Source of the DNA: Eudromia elegans
Taxonomy: Eukaryota; Chordata; Aves; Tinamiformes; Tinamidae
Direction of reading: 5' to 3'
Length of the DNA: 64,000 nt
NCBI GenBank assembly: GCA_003342815.1
Contig: PTEX01000015.1
Location: 1,672,499-1,736,498 of the forward strand
The position numbers and the translations under genes were made by a program. The notes below the pieces were generated by a model. That model was not told the DNA's origin and did not search any database. It worked only from the letters and a program-made list of their open reading frames with translations. Positions 46,501 through 59,870 of this stretch are shown piece by piece; within the stretch, counting starts at the first letter, position 1, and every line of letters starts with the position of its first letter.

Positions 46501-49500
46501 GCATATAGCTGTCTAGGACAACCCTTCTGCAGCTTTTGGACCATTTCATGTTCCTTGTATGTCTGGCACAAGTCTAGCTCCCTATGGTTGTCTGGTATGA
46601 CGGATAAATTCAAGAGAACTAATTCTTTCTAGTAGTTCAACAGTGAAGCCCACTTTATGATGAGGTATTAGAGGAGTGTTTGAAAAGCCATAACATCCTG
46701 TTTGAGAAAACTACTAACGCAGAGAGGAGGATCTTCACCTAAATAATAAAGGGCCAAATACTGAGCCTGTGATTATGGAGATGACCTGAGGACTGGATTT
46801 GAAGTGATTTCTTCCACATGTCATCAAATTAGAGTGTATTTTGCTCTGTGTAGATGTCAGGTCTCCCAGGAGAAAGCTGGAAATACCAACTAACCACTGC
46901 AGTGGTTGCTCCCCTTGTTTCTCTGACACGTAACTACAAATGTAGAGCCAGCTAGCTGTCCTGCAGCAGATTAAGGGTTAATCCACCCCAAACCTCTGTC
47001 CTCAATAGCATTTAGTGGCAGATGCTTGCAAAAATGTAAAAGAATAGAGCAAACAATGGTAAATCCAATAAACTCTTCTAGGGTGTGTTTGCAGCTCAGG
47101 GGCTTCCTCAGCTAACATGGTATCAGTTTTTCTGACAGTCTTCCGTGGAGATTTCTTCTGTGACCTTGTACAGTCACTCCTTAGGGCCATGTAAACGTGC
47201 AGCACCCATAGTGTTCTATGCTTCTGCCAGGGATAGGGTTAAACATCTTCTTTTCTTTCTGAACATGCCTCCAGATGAGTTTAGTTGATTCCCCCTACTT
47301 CTGGTGTACTGTGAGATAGGCTCCCCGTTCAGCTGCTTCAAACCACTGAAGGCTTTACAGCTTGCTGACCTATGCCCCCTCCAGTGCTGCTTCTCCAGAC
47401 AGGAGCTGTTGGGACTATCTGATAAAACTGGCTGCCAAGCCCAAGCCTACCTGGGAGATCTCCGGATCTGCCTGCAGAGCCGAAAGCCCGAAGCCTTCCC
47501 GGCTGCTCCCCACACGGACCGGCGTGCACCCGCAGGGGTTGTGCCCGCTGAACTGCAGCGCTCCTACTCGTTCCTTTACCTCTGCATTCCTTCTGCTGCA
47601 CACACTGAGCCAAAATGGGAGCCAATGTAGCACTGCACCGGCTCTCCTGCAGCACAAATCTTTCTAACCATTTTTGCCCCCCAGGACGTGCCCTGGCGCT
47701 CCTGGGCTGGCTGTGAGTGCTGGCTCTGCTCGCACCTATGAACTGCTGCTCGCAGCGAACCCTCCTGTTCAGCAGCAAACTGGGTTTGCCTCTGCTGTGC
47801 TGCCTTGTGGCTTCTCCTGGATCGTTCCCACGGTGGTCAGAGCCAGAGGGCTGCAGGCAGGCGTGGGCAGGGGCGCACGGGGAACCCAGGCTACAGATGT
47901 GGTTGGGTGCAAACGGCAGGACACTGCGTGAAGGACCAGGTGGGTGGCAGGGAGCAGTACCCCTCTGCCTTGGCCTGCCCTATGGCCATGAGGTGGTGCG
48001 TAATCACATGGATTTGTCCGGTCTTACTTAGCAAAACTTTTATTTCAAAGGAGAATAGCATTGCTTGGATATGTTTTTCTAATGCTTTAATGTGTAATTT
48101 TGATATTGCAAAGGACCGTGAACAGTGCACTAGTAGCATTCCAGATTATTTGTTAGCATCTAGCAAATAACCTAAATAATCCACATAGAATAAAGCACTA
48201 GATTTTGAAACCAAATATAAATCTATCAGAAGCAAAGAGTTTTCTAAATGAATACTCTTCCTTTTTTATTTTTAAAAGCCAAGGAAGGGAATAAAGATCC
48301 ATTATTTTTCACACATGGTTGCACTTTAAAAGGCATCAGATGGGCAGAGCTGAGTTTCACAGCCAAAGGAAAGTCACTGGCATTCTCTATAAATCAGGCT
48401 TTCCTTTCTTTTCGTCTTCATGGAATCTGAACCAGGTGCTCCAAAGGGTTACCGCTAGAACTTATATTTTTCCAACAGGGAAAAATAACAGTCAGTATGT
48501 AAAAACTTATGTATCTTGCAGAAAGGGAGAGAGCAGGTAAAACTTAATGGCTTTGAAAACATCAGACAAAACCAGGAGTTAGTGCTTGCTTTGAACTGTG
48601 GATGATTAAAGAACTTCCTGGTACCGTGGAGCTACCCAAATGGAATGAAATGCACCTTGCCAGAACTGGAGAAGGAACATGACCAAATGAGTTTCAACAC
48701 TAGAATTTATGAGGCAGAAAGAGATGAGCATTTCTAGTGTAGGCTAGTCCCCATGCAGATTCCTCGTGGAGACAGAAGAGCTCTCAAAGTTTCCCGAAAG
48801 AGAATAAGAAAAAAGGAAACGGAAAAGGGTATTTTGCATGACAGCGGCAACATTTCATCTGTTAGTGGGCTCTTCTGGTCGCTGTGGCTGCCATGCAGCT
48901 GTGCTCACCTACAGCACTCTTAAATTTAGTTGATGTGTAGTCCGGATGCAAAAAGATCCTATCGTTTCCCATCACAGAAGTATAATTTGCTATTTTCAAG
49001 CATGTGAAAAAGTCCTGCTTAGCAGTTATACGCATGACACGTGTCCTCAGTCCTATCTTTCTAAGGTAAAATAGAGGTAGTTGTACTAATCAGTAGCATT
49101 AACCGTTAGAAGTATTTATAAGGGAAAGTGTCATTGAAGCATATTCACAATTACCTCAAGATAGAATATAGGAATAACCATATTTATATGCAAATAAATG
49201 CTAAATTAATATATCAAATATGTGTTTATATGTGTGTATGCATATATAAAAATACAGAAATGTGTATGCATATATATAAATATAGAAACGTATGCAGCCA
49301 TCTGCTTCCAGACCCTAAATCATAAATGTTACCAGTTCTAAAAATCAAAGGCCTCCTATCTGATAGGAAACAATTCTGTCTAATGGAGGAGCTTATGGTT
49401 AATCCTCTATTTAAGTCTTTGAGTCCTGACACGATGTAAATCTCTTTCTACACAGACTCTGAAAGGGAGAGAAATGAGAGACATCTTCATTAAGGGAAGG

Positions 49501-49570
49501 CTTTAGGACAAGCTAGAAAATATATCTCAGAGCTTGTTTAGTTACAGATGATTGTGTTTTGAGTGGGAGG
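46501..49570. other. Intergenic sequence, no supported gene
   Basis: The stretch includes a GC-rich block at about 47440-47960 with overlapping open frames on both strands (47338-47778 minus, 47304-47630 plus, 47805-48170 plus), none with a recognisable domain. ATAT/TATG-rich simple sequence occurs at 49215-49290. Confidence 0.5.
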
Positions 49571-49572
49571 AA

Positions 49573-49631
49573 GGGGGTGGACTAAGTAGTGTCTCGCAGT
49601 CCTATCCAGCACTGATTTCTAATTCTGTGAG
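49573..49631 (+). mobile_element. Possible degenerate CR1 3' tail
   Basis: GGGGGTGGACTAAGTAG, CCTATCCAGCACTGATTTCT and the terminal AATTCTGTGAGA resemble the CR1 3' end found at 9214-9268, but with many differences. It is probably an old copy or a different subfamily. Confidence 0.5.
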
Positions 49632-51110
49632 AAGAACAGCGGTGCGGTGCTGGGTACCCTTTCACAAAGTCTGGATGCGCCTCCTCCCAAATGGTAGAAA
49701 GGTGCGGAGGAGGCAGCAGAGTGTGTAGGTCTGTAGGCATTTCTTTGCTGTGGTGTTACTCCATCCGAGACAGGGGTGCGCCCACACAGATCAGATCTTC
49801 TCTAGCTTCACCATAATTAGGTTTTAATCTTCTTTAATAGGTGGCACTAACGGATTTCTTATCACCAGTGCTCAATGATCCCGAAACAAGTACAAGCCAT
49901 TATTTAGGTAATCGTCAATGGGATGAACAACTTCGGCAGTTTTGAAAAGAGGACACAACAGATAGCCAAGTTAGTGAAGCTGTGGCAGGCTGAAGTGAAT
50001 CCTCTTTTGATTTTACCAGTTTTAATAAGGAATCAGGATGGACTACTTCTCCAAGTTTTCTGATTAGGTAGAACGGCAAAGTAGGGCAGAGGCTTGTGCT
50101 TTTACCTCCCCATCTGCTTCTTTAGTTAATGTGTAATTAGGGAAGGGAACACTTATCTTTTGAGTCTGATCTGACCTACAGACTGTAGTGCCCATAAATT
50201 TTGTTACATGAGTGTTTCATTGCTTCCTACCAGCCAGAATACAGAAATATTATAGGTATTCTCTGAAACCTAATCTTCTGGAAGGATTCCTTGTCAGAAA
50301 ATGTACGATCTTCTTGGAATCCTTCCCTGTGAGGCTGATGAGATGTCCCTAGGATTAGCTGAGAAAAATCTGTGAGCCAAAATACAGCTGAATGAAGAGT
50401 GGTGGAAAAGCAGTGCCTTGATTACCTTCTCTTGTCTGGATTCTTGGGGAACTTAGAAGAAATATGCAGTGAGTGGAGGAAATTTCAGCTGAACATGCTG
50501 TTGATATATACTTATAAAACTATTGAATAAAAGATCAACCACTTGCATGTCAGTCCTATGGTTACTTTGTTCTCCAGAAATGCTTCAATGTAAGTTTAAG
50601 GACTACTTAAATCAATGGTGGTTGAAATGGATATAATAGCCCGCAAAAATATTCACTGTTGTAACATAATATAGATAGGGATGCAAACCAAATAATTCAT
50701 CAAGAAATTAATTACACTGCAAAGGCTATATTTTTATGGGCAAGCTTCCCTCGGAGAAGACAATTTTCACCTGAAATCCTATGGTGAATGCAAAGCAAGT
50801 ATTAAAAGTCCATTTCATTGCTGCAAAAATAAACTGAAATTGAAAATCAACGTGATACTCAAACATGCTGGAGAACATCTTAGCAATCCTATGCACTCAA
50901 GCTGGTGTAACCCATAGAAGTATCTGCTGCAGTGAGCTGTGTCACTGGTTTCAGTGCCATGTTTTATGGGGGGGAGGAGTCATAATTAAATGTAGATAAT
51001 TGAGTTAATGTATTTTGTGGGGAAGGGAGAGAGAGAGAAGAGCATATATTTGCTAACATCCTTATGTATAGCACTACTATATACTGTTTTCAAAGTGTTG
51101 TTGTTATCCT
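49632..51110. other. Intergenic sequence, no supported gene
   Basis: AT-rich sequence in which I see no gene, mobile element or long repeat. Confidence 0.6.
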
Positions 51111-51114
51111 CCAG

Positions 51115-51680
51115 GCAAGCTGCAGCCCGGGCTTTTGGAGTTAAGCGTGCGTAGCAGGAACACGTTTAACACTGGCCTGTCCCCGGGGCTCCATGGAGTG
51201 AGGCAACTGCCCATTCTTTATCTGCAGGAGCAATCGGACGGCGGCCTCGCAAACCCGCGGGTTGCTGAGCGGCCCTCGCAGGAGCGCACCGAGCTCTCTT
51301 CATACCTGCCCTCCGCGGCGTGTGACGAACAGTAGTGAGCTATTAGCAGTTATTGACATTTGTCAGCTCTCGGGTTTTGCAGCAGGAAAACGGAAATGGC
51401 AGCAATCATGCCCAATTTAGCTCCTCGTGATGTCAGGGCTCCGTGGACTTGCGCACCCATCGAGAAGCCCCCCGAAAAGGTTTGCAGATGTGCAGGAGGC
51501 AGGCGGCTATGACAGTGATGTTGCCAATGCTGCACATGGATCAACTAACGATTAAGATATCAAAAGCGATCACCGTGGCTTACTGACAGCGGCCGCAATT
51601 GTTTGCACCTGTTTCCCCTGCGTTGCGCCGAGGTCTGGAACGGATTACGCGGCTCGCGCCAGGCACATTTCACCTTTCCG
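51115..51680. promoter_or_regulatory. CpG-rich, motif-dense candidate regulatory element (unverified)
   Basis: A CpG-rich half (51125-51330) adjoins a segment with a perfect TGACATTTGTCA palindrome (51354-51365, a TALE-homeodomain dimer type of site), ATCAAAAG (51559-51566, TCF/LEF-like) and TGACAG (51584-51589) next to GCGGCCGC. No coding potential is recognised. The nomination rests on motifs and composition only. Confidence 0.25.
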
Positions 51681-54600
51681 CACCGTGATGGACTCCAGCA
51701 ACTTCCCTGCTAAAGATCAGGCGCTCTCGTCACCACAAGGACCGCGGAAGAGAGCGGGACAGTCTGCTGCCTGCGTCCTCTTCTGTGCAAGGTCTCATTG
51801 CCAAAGGGATGCCTTGAAACAGGGGCACGTTGCTTCTCCTCTGCAGAACTCAGGTGCCGACTGAAAGCGGCTGGATTACATGCACCCATGTAACACACAC
51901 AGACACTGGTGTGACCTCTGAAATCCAGCGGCTGATCTGGTCCTGGTCTCCAGTGCATTAAAATCTATCTATTCTCCTCACCTTAGTGAGCTCCAAATGC
52001 GCTATCATCACGTGTGGGGAAGCTCGAGATCTGCCACTTGTGCTCTGACCCACACTGGTACCCACAGAAGTAAATACAGATCTCCTCAAGGGGACCCAGA
52101 GCCCCGGGCAGTGCATCCCACTACAGCTGCCAAGGACTCTGCTTCCAGGGTTGCCCAAACTTGGTGCTCCAAAACTGTTGGTTGCGTACCTGCCCATGCT
52201 GCTGTCCGGCTCCCGTGGTGATTTCGGTGGTGTTTTCATCCTGGACTGAAGAGGAACTGCTAGGATCAGGCAGCTGGGGGCGTTCATAGGTGTTTTCAAG
52301 AACTGTAGTGTTATCTGTGCAGATGTTCTTATTAGAAATACCATAGTAGTATAGGATGAGTGAGAAGACTTGGTTCGGTGTTCTAAATTATTGTTGGACT
52401 CATTCAGAAGACATGAAGTTATTTTTCAGAGAAATTCAGTGTCAATTCAGAAGTGATTTTTTATGAGAATAGGCTAAATTTATTACAAACATTCAAAAAA
52501 AAAACCAAAAAAAAACCCACCCCAAAACCAGTCCAGCTTATTGCATATATCGAGTACTGAACCCAGGAGCTGGGATGCGTGCGTTTGTAATATAGCTCTT
52601 GCATACCACCAAAACAAATAAATGTGTGATTTACCTGAATGAAATAAGATTCCAAGCTTTGGAAATTTTTAAATGTAGGTTTTGCTTTATTACTATGCGC
52701 AGTTTAGATTATCTTGATTAGCACATATTTCCATTCCATTTGGCAATATTGGACAATTTCCATTCCATTCCTACTTGGCAATATTTTGTGATCGTTTTCT
52801 GTGTAGATTAATGCAGATTTTCAGTAAGAAATGATAAGACTACGCAGGTGTTTTCCTGAAAGTAGTTTTCCCAAGCAAAGTCAGTACTTACTGGGTCATG
52901 AGGGCATGTTTTACACATTATTAAAGATTATCATGCTATCACTAAACACTAAAGTCATAAACTTGTAAGAAAATATAAGCAATTTTCCAAGTAATGAAGA
53001 ATAGACATACAAGCATCGCATTTCAGCCTTCTGGGCTTTTTTTCATTGTGTTAATTTTGCAAAGAAGCTGAAAGAACTCCATAAACAAATATTTGTGACA
53101 GCTCACAGTTAAAACCTAAGGTTTGCTCTAGCTCCTTCTGAGGAAGCTTCTGCAATCAGATCTTGATCCTGTTAGAAAGAAAATTGTCTGCAGATTCCCC
53201 CGGAATAAATGACAGAACATCCAAATGAAAAACAAACTATTCTTAAATTGTGCTCCTGTGGCTTTCTAGAGCATAAAGATCAACACAGGTATCCTTTGAA
53301 CACATAGGGAACACAATTTCAGCTTTGAAAACATATCAGCTCTTTGAAGACTAAGCTTCAACTTGTGCTACATTGTAGGGTTTTCCCTCATGTATGCTGT
53401 ATATATATATATGAATATATGTATATATGTGTGCATATATATATATTACTGTTAGCAGACACTGCTCTGCACTGCTGAGGAGACAGTGCCCTGGGACTCA
53501 GAGGAGATGAACTCTATCCCTGGCTTGCTGCTGCCCCACTGTTATTTTATTGCTCTGTTTTGCCACCCATAAGTTGAAGAAAAAGCTATTGGTCTGTTAC
53601 CTACGAGGAGAAGCAGTGGTGAAAAACCTTAAAAATTTCTATAACTTCTTCTGTCACCATTTATTAAAAGTTTTAATGTAACAACTACATTTTGTGTTTT
53701 ACAGTTTACTGATATGTTTTTCAAGTCAGTGAACTCAGGACACCTTTTCTGTTCCATGTAGTGAATATTTAAACAAACAGAAGTATAGAAGCATTGGTCA
53801 CTTTGCAAGGTGCTTACCAGTCTGTGGGCACATATAAAAAATAATGCTACAGACCCACTTAGCTCTATTACTTTCCACTTAAGTCATTCGCATATCAGTC
53901 AGTTTTCAGTCAGTCGTCAGTGGCTCGCACTATACTGTTACTGCTTTTATTTCTGTTTACCCCGTAAGGTGCTGGCAAGAGCCAGGCCTGTGTGAATGGC
54001 CGGCAGCAGTTGGGCTGCAGCAGAGGTTTTCAAGAAAGGCTGCCATGTGCTCAGAGTTTGGGGCTGTTTGTGCCAAGCACACATGGCTTAGAGAAACCAC
54101 GAACGCCACGTGGAAAATTCTGAAAAAAGTACTCCTCTTGGTAGAAACATCAGAACTGCAGTACTTAGAAAACAGTTAGAATAGCATCTTTTTTTTACTG
54201 CATTTTATCATCAAGTCAAGTAATTTTGTTTGTGTATTTTTTTCCTATCTATTTATTTTCATCTTTATTAAAAAAAAAAGTCCATGTCTGAAAGGACATT
54301 GTAAAGGATTCCATATAGAGATCTCTCAAATCCTGACTCCCTTGCCATATACCATATCACAACATCTCTGCTTTGGCCCTTAGGAAAAGAGTAGGCCAAT
54401 AGGAAAATCCTATAGGCTCTTTCTTTTCTTTTCTTTACTATTTTTTTAAAGTCATTTATATGCTACTGCTGCCGATCCTTACCTAAAGTCATTATTTTAC
54501 AAACATAAAGTAAAGTAAGTGGGTCATAGAAATGGGACAGACATTAACTGAAGTATGTGGTCAGATTACACAGATAAAGTGACATGTAAGAAGGCCCCAG

Positions 54601-55229
54601 ACTATTGGGCCATAGTTCTAGGAAATATTTTTCTTACAATTTAGAAAGATGAACCTACTATTAGTGTATAAAGAATTCTCTTTATACACTGTGACGCAGG
54701 TAAAACAGAAAGGAAAACCCACTATCCAAGTTGAAGTCCATTTGTTCTTCAGCTTTAGTCTAGAATCTGGGCCAGTAGGTTTTAAACAGGCAAAATTACC
54801 AGCTAAGTCAATGACTTGAAACAGGTTTAAGAGGGTTAGAGGTCAGTAAAGGCTTGCATGACAGCCTAAGTAGTTGTTCATCATTAAAACTATTAAAAAA
54901 ATAAAGGATAATGGAATATGGGTGACCCTTCTCACAGAGAAACACAGGAGAAAGGTGGAAATGTTATGTAGGACACATTTTTTGGGAAGAATATCTGAGA
55001 AAAACACTAATATCCTTCCCCAAAATGACAAAGACAGAGAGTAAGGTGGATTTGAGAAAGAAGAAATTTTTGTTAAAATGGGGTGTGGGAAGTTTTCCAG
55101 ATTTATGTATCAGCAGTGTATAAGGTGTTGGTTAGTCCCTGACACTCAAGAATTACGCGTCATTCACTGTCACTGTTAACAATAATTAGCAGGATTTCTT
55201 GTTTATGCAAATGCCAGGTCTCAGTCAGC
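51681..55229. other. Intergenic sequence, no supported gene
   Basis: Mostly AT-rich. It holds an imperfect direct repeat of CCATTCCATT...TGGCAATATT (52731-52750 and about 52760-52786), a TA/TATG simple-sequence patch (53400-53450), a perfect 12-base inverted repeat at 54663-54690, and short poly-T/C stretches. Confidence 0.55.
54663..54690. repeat. Perfect 12-base inverted repeat (hairpin)
   Basis: AGTGTATAAAGA (54663-54674), loop ATTC, then TCTTTATACACT (54679-54690). The arms are exactly complementary. Confidence 0.95.
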
Positions 55230-55430
55230 GTAGTGACAGGCTGGAGGGCCCTGGCCTGCCTTTGCGAGCGCTGTGCCGACCCTTCGGCAGCGCCTCTCGG
55301 CCTCGCAGCTCAGGGTGTCCTGGGGCAAACCGAGCCCAGAGAGTGGTGGCTGACGCCTCTCAGGAATGTGCCCCAAAGAGAGGGCTCGGCTCAGCGGCCG
55401 AATTTCTGCATCTCAATTGGGCAAGGCCAG
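55230..55430. other. CpG-rich islet
   Basis: About 200 GC-rich bases with many CpG steps (GCGAGCGCTG, CTCGGCCTCGC). Open frames in two plus-strand phases overlap each other and show no family resemblance. A donor-like AAG|GTAAGA follows at about 55455. Confidence 0.35.
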
Positions 55431-58400
55431 AGACATTTTTAGCTCTCCGCAGAAGGTAAGACTTCATTTAAGAAAGCGCCATTTCCAGTTGTCAAAATTA
55501 CTATATAAAGCATTTGGTTTATTTAAACTGTACTTGAGATGTGTAGTGATTATAATACGCACTACGCATGTGTGTTCTGTGTGTATTCTCTCAAAGGGGA
55601 GCCACAACGTAGGAATGAAGTTTCCCTTGCTGTATCTGTACATCTATTTCACACGTGGGGAACGGAGGCAGAAAAAGAGCAAATGAGCTGCAGAGGGCAA
55701 AGGGGCTGAGCACAGCAGGAGGCACGAGGAGAGTTCACATCTTCGGCCTCAGGTTCATGCTAAGCATGGGACCATGCCGCCTCCTTAGGTTAGGGCTAAT
55801 TTCATCTACAATATCAGTAACAAAGGGAACAAAGACGTTACAAAAGGGTGGCTATTTCTCTCTAGTGCTATTGAAACTAGCTCGGGGAGCACAGTCTCCT
55901 GATTGTGAAGGTTCACAGTGCTTCAGTGCTTCTAAGGGAAAAAAAAATGCTGCTTGCCTGGGGGCTATTTGAGCAGAAAGAGAAAAGCATCACAGTGTTA
56001 GGAAAAAGTCTATCGTAGTCAAATGAATCCCTCATATACGGCCATAAGCAGTACAAATGTGTTGTAATCACTGCTTAATAATTGCTTTCAGATCAAATAA
56101 TGTTGGAGAGATTACAGCATTTGTAAGATGCTCTAAATAAAAGTACAGGACATTTTGTACAGACTGATAGAAAAAACCAAGCTGTTATTTATAGGAACAA
56201 CAACTTTGTGTTATGTTGCTGATGCACAGTGAGGCACAGTCTACTTCATTCAAACACAAGAGGAGAATAAATCATCTCTAAGCTCTCATGGTTATAATCT
56301 TCTTTAGCTAAGCCTTCCTTCAGCATAATCTTTGATTTAGAAAGCACCTGTAAAGCTGTTTGTGCCTTTTGTGACTTTCCCCCTCCTTCCTCCTCTGTGA
56401 TGTTTATCATTCTGCACATGTGTGCTATGAGCAAGGTTGAATTATTTCCCCTGATTCTTTAAAAGCCTCTCATCACTGTCCAGAATCAAATTAAACATGC
56501 TGGATGTGCTCATTTTTTTTGGAATTCGTGTTGAGTTTGGGGACAAACCAGCTACAAAAGCATCATCCACACAATAGCCAGAGGATCACGGGGCCTCAGC
56601 AATGTAACCATTAGGCTTGTTTTGTTTTTCTTCCTCTTCTCTTTTCCCCTCCACCCCCTGCTCTTTAGAAACAGGTGGTATTTATCTAAGCAGCCTGTAC
56701 TGGGCAGCTGGCTGATGGGTCCCTCCAGCTGGACATCTTCTCTACGTTTAGTTCAGCCACACCTGCTCCATATAGCAAACAAGAAGTGTTTTTATATTCT
56801 ATATCTGGAGGAAAAGGGGGGGCTGCATGTAATGGGGTAAGAGGGAGGAGAGGAAGATGAAAAATCTTGGACCAATCACACCTCTTTCAGCTGTAATATA
56901 TCATGATGTTTGTAAGATCCCATCTGCTCTTCTACCAGAGGAAAAAAAAAAGAAAGAAGTTCAAGGGCTTTTTTTCCCCTTCTTTTCCTCTGTTACATGT
57001 CTCTCTTTAACACAGTTATTTCATTATCTCTTGCTATCATTTGATCAGATTTATCTTCCATTAAAACTTCCTTTCCCTTGAAGTAGGGAGTGACATGAGA
57101 ATGCGTGCCTTTCCAAGCTTTTATTGTTCCGAATTAAGAAGTGGTAGAATAGTCTCGTGAAAGATTAATGACTTCCCGTAAGCATCTTTGTACCTGAGGA
57201 CAAGCAATTACAAAACTATGTCCAAAAAAAAACCAGGAAAGGATATTAGCGTGTATTGGCCAGGTATTTCCTGGCAGAAAGCAAGCTTTGCTTGTTACAC
57301 TGCCAGCTTACCTAGAGCTAAGGCAACTTCTGTCTTGACCTCGTGTATCATATTTTGTTTTGTACATTAGTAGCAATGTTGTCCTTGTAAGAAAAACTGG
57401 CATTTTTCAGGTGTTTTCCTTGACGCTTCTTTGTGCTTACCTTCACAGTTATGTGCTCATACTGGTTTTGGAAAGGTGTCTGTCTGTTCAAAACTAACAC
57501 TTACGGACTGAGTGCAAAATATACGTTTTCAGTAACTATTTTATGCTTAGCAATTCTTTTTTGTTCGTTTGTTTTCCCTGTGAGCAGTATTTTTCTCATA
57601 AAGTTTGCTTGGGCCTTTCGAAGAGAGTGTTAAGGCAAGAATTTTTCAGAAACTCTCTAGATTGCTTACTTAAAAGAGAACATTCATCATCTAATGAAGT
57701 TTTTGTCACAGTCTTTCGAAGATCCTGGAAACCACAGAGAGCCTCCCATTCTTGTAAAAAGAGAACCAACGGTGCAGCATGAATTATTTGTAATTTATTG
57801 CAGTGGTGTTTTTCAGGGAAACAGAGATGTTGATGACACTGTATTGTGCAGGGAGAGTGGAATCTGCAAACTCAATGGAGTGGAGGCTCTGCACCCCGTT
57901 CTTGCCTCGTCCAGCGCCCCAGAAGGGCAGCACTGGTACACATGGGATCACACCTGTGGCTGCCACTGAAGCATTTAGCAAGCCCAGCGTTTGGGCTCTC
58001 CCTTTGGTGGAAGTGGGATGGTGCAAGGATGCTGGTAAAGCTCCCACTGTAGGGTCAGCTTCCACTGTGATTAACCTACATCCAGAGTTTAGCGGGCAGC
58101 TCCAACACTGGCCTGTAAGCATGGGATTGGATTGGAATTAGCCATACTGCACCTGAACTAGGGATTTTCTCCTGACCTGTGAATTCAACATTGGATGGGC
58201 TCACTCTATGTTAAAAAGAATGAAAAAGGCATTAAATGACCATGAAATTTTGTGAATAATCCTCATCTTTCTTGAGGAGATCATATAGTCATCAGCTACA
58301 AGGGTCAGTGTGTCAGGTAGATGTGTAGGAGACTACAGAAATGAGAGTAGTGAAGGGAGAAGGAAGGGCATAGGCAATGCATACATTCAGGTAAGAGATG

Positions 58401-59539
58401 ATTTCAGTATTTGAGACCTTGCCTATTCGCATTATGTAATGGTCTATTGATTGCAGGATGCTGAGTGTGTAACTGTTGGGCTTCTGATGTTACCTTGGTG
58501 GTCTGTTAAATATGTGGAGTTCACTGTGGAGTGTGTTTGCATGGCTGAAGGAGTGTTAGCAGCCAAAAGGGAATGGGAGTGTGTTTTAAGAAATCCCTAC
58601 GTTTCTAAATCACTAGATTATATCATGGATATACAAAACACAATCCCTAAATGATAAGGTAGGTGAAGATAACAATTTCCATGTCTTTGAGAAATACACG
58701 CATCTCAGTCTAATTTTACTTGGTGCTTTTCTTCTTATGTTCTCATACAGTTTTCTCTTTTATTTTCAATTTTAGATAATTTGTTTAGTATATTTCGTTC
58801 AATGGTATCTGGTTGGCTCTCACCTGTTCCTTACAGCAAGCATGGTAATATTCACAACTGTTGAATTCTTGTTATTTATTCTATTAATGCCAGGAAAAAA
58901 CACTAAACTAAGTCAGTTCTCTTCCTCCTGAGTTTGAATGTTGTTGCATGAAGATACAATAATTTTCCATATAGCTTTTGGAGTATCAAAAATCATCTGT
59001 GAAAAAGAATGGCAAAAGTGAACAGGAATATACACAGAAATATACACAGAAAACACAAGGAATATGAGATATGAGATGATTTGTGATATGAGATGATTCC
59101 AGGAAAGCTGAGACAAACCTGAGCCTATTGTCCTGTAGATTTTGATGTCAGCTAACCTGAAGATTAGTGTGATCATAAATACACCAAAAAGTGGAAATGT
59201 TTAAAATCACTATTTGCAGAGAAACACTCAGTGTCCTTGTTTTTGTTTCTGCATGTGTCATTTCTGCAATGGAAGTGTGACACACTCCAATCGGTAGCCT
59301 TCATTGACTCAAATACTCTTATTAAGCTTTGACTTACTGCATGTAGGTCTTTCAGCAATGGGATTTAACATTCTGACCTAACATTTAATGTATTAATCCC
59401 AATTTTATGCTGATACTAAGACTCCCTGCTGTATTAAATCAACCTAGGTTAATTCAGAATTACTGGTCTCCCACCCAGTATCAATAGGTGCACTGTTTGC
59501 TTCCCTAGAACTGACCACCCACTTTTATGAGAATCTGCA
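55431..59539. other. Intergenic sequence, no supported gene
   Basis: AT-rich non-coding sequence. A 14-base direct repeat GATATGAGATGATT occurs at 59068-59081 and 59085-59098, next to a doubled ATATACACAGAA (59028-59051). The open frames at 57784-58141 on both strands lack recognisable domains. Confidence 0.55.
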
Positions 59540-59870
59540 GTGAATTAGAAAATCTGTCATTGCTGGAGGAGCTGGACGGCGAGGATATGGCCTGTCATTC
59601 CTTCCATACAATACACACCCTTTGTCTGCTATCTCCTAAACTAACCTGACATAACTTAGCCTCCTGGTCAATGGTATCTTTATTCTCTCCGAAGGAATGC
59701 TTCCTTCACCGGCGTTATTAAGAAATTTCTGGACAATGTTTAGTGGCTGCACTATAATCCAAGGTTCTATTAAAAAGCCATCTGGGTAATTAATAGCACA
59801 TTTGTTCTCAGCCTCCTCCCAATTTGTCCATTAGTGGAATAAAAGCACAGGACAAAGGGTAATGTGGTTC
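59540..59870. promoter_or_regulatory. Candidate conserved regulatory element (unverified)
   Basis: This repeat-free, non-coding stretch contains TAATTAAT (59787-59794), CCATTAG (59828-59834), the SOX-like ACAATG (59734-59739) and CCTTTGTCTG near 59618. Motif density and its place in the desert suggest a long-range enhancer. Nothing in the sequence proves function. Confidence 0.2.

Noticed and set aside
47338..47778. 146-codon minus-strand open frame
   Set aside because: It lies in a GC-rich block where plus-strand frames overlap almost completely, and it has no domain signature.
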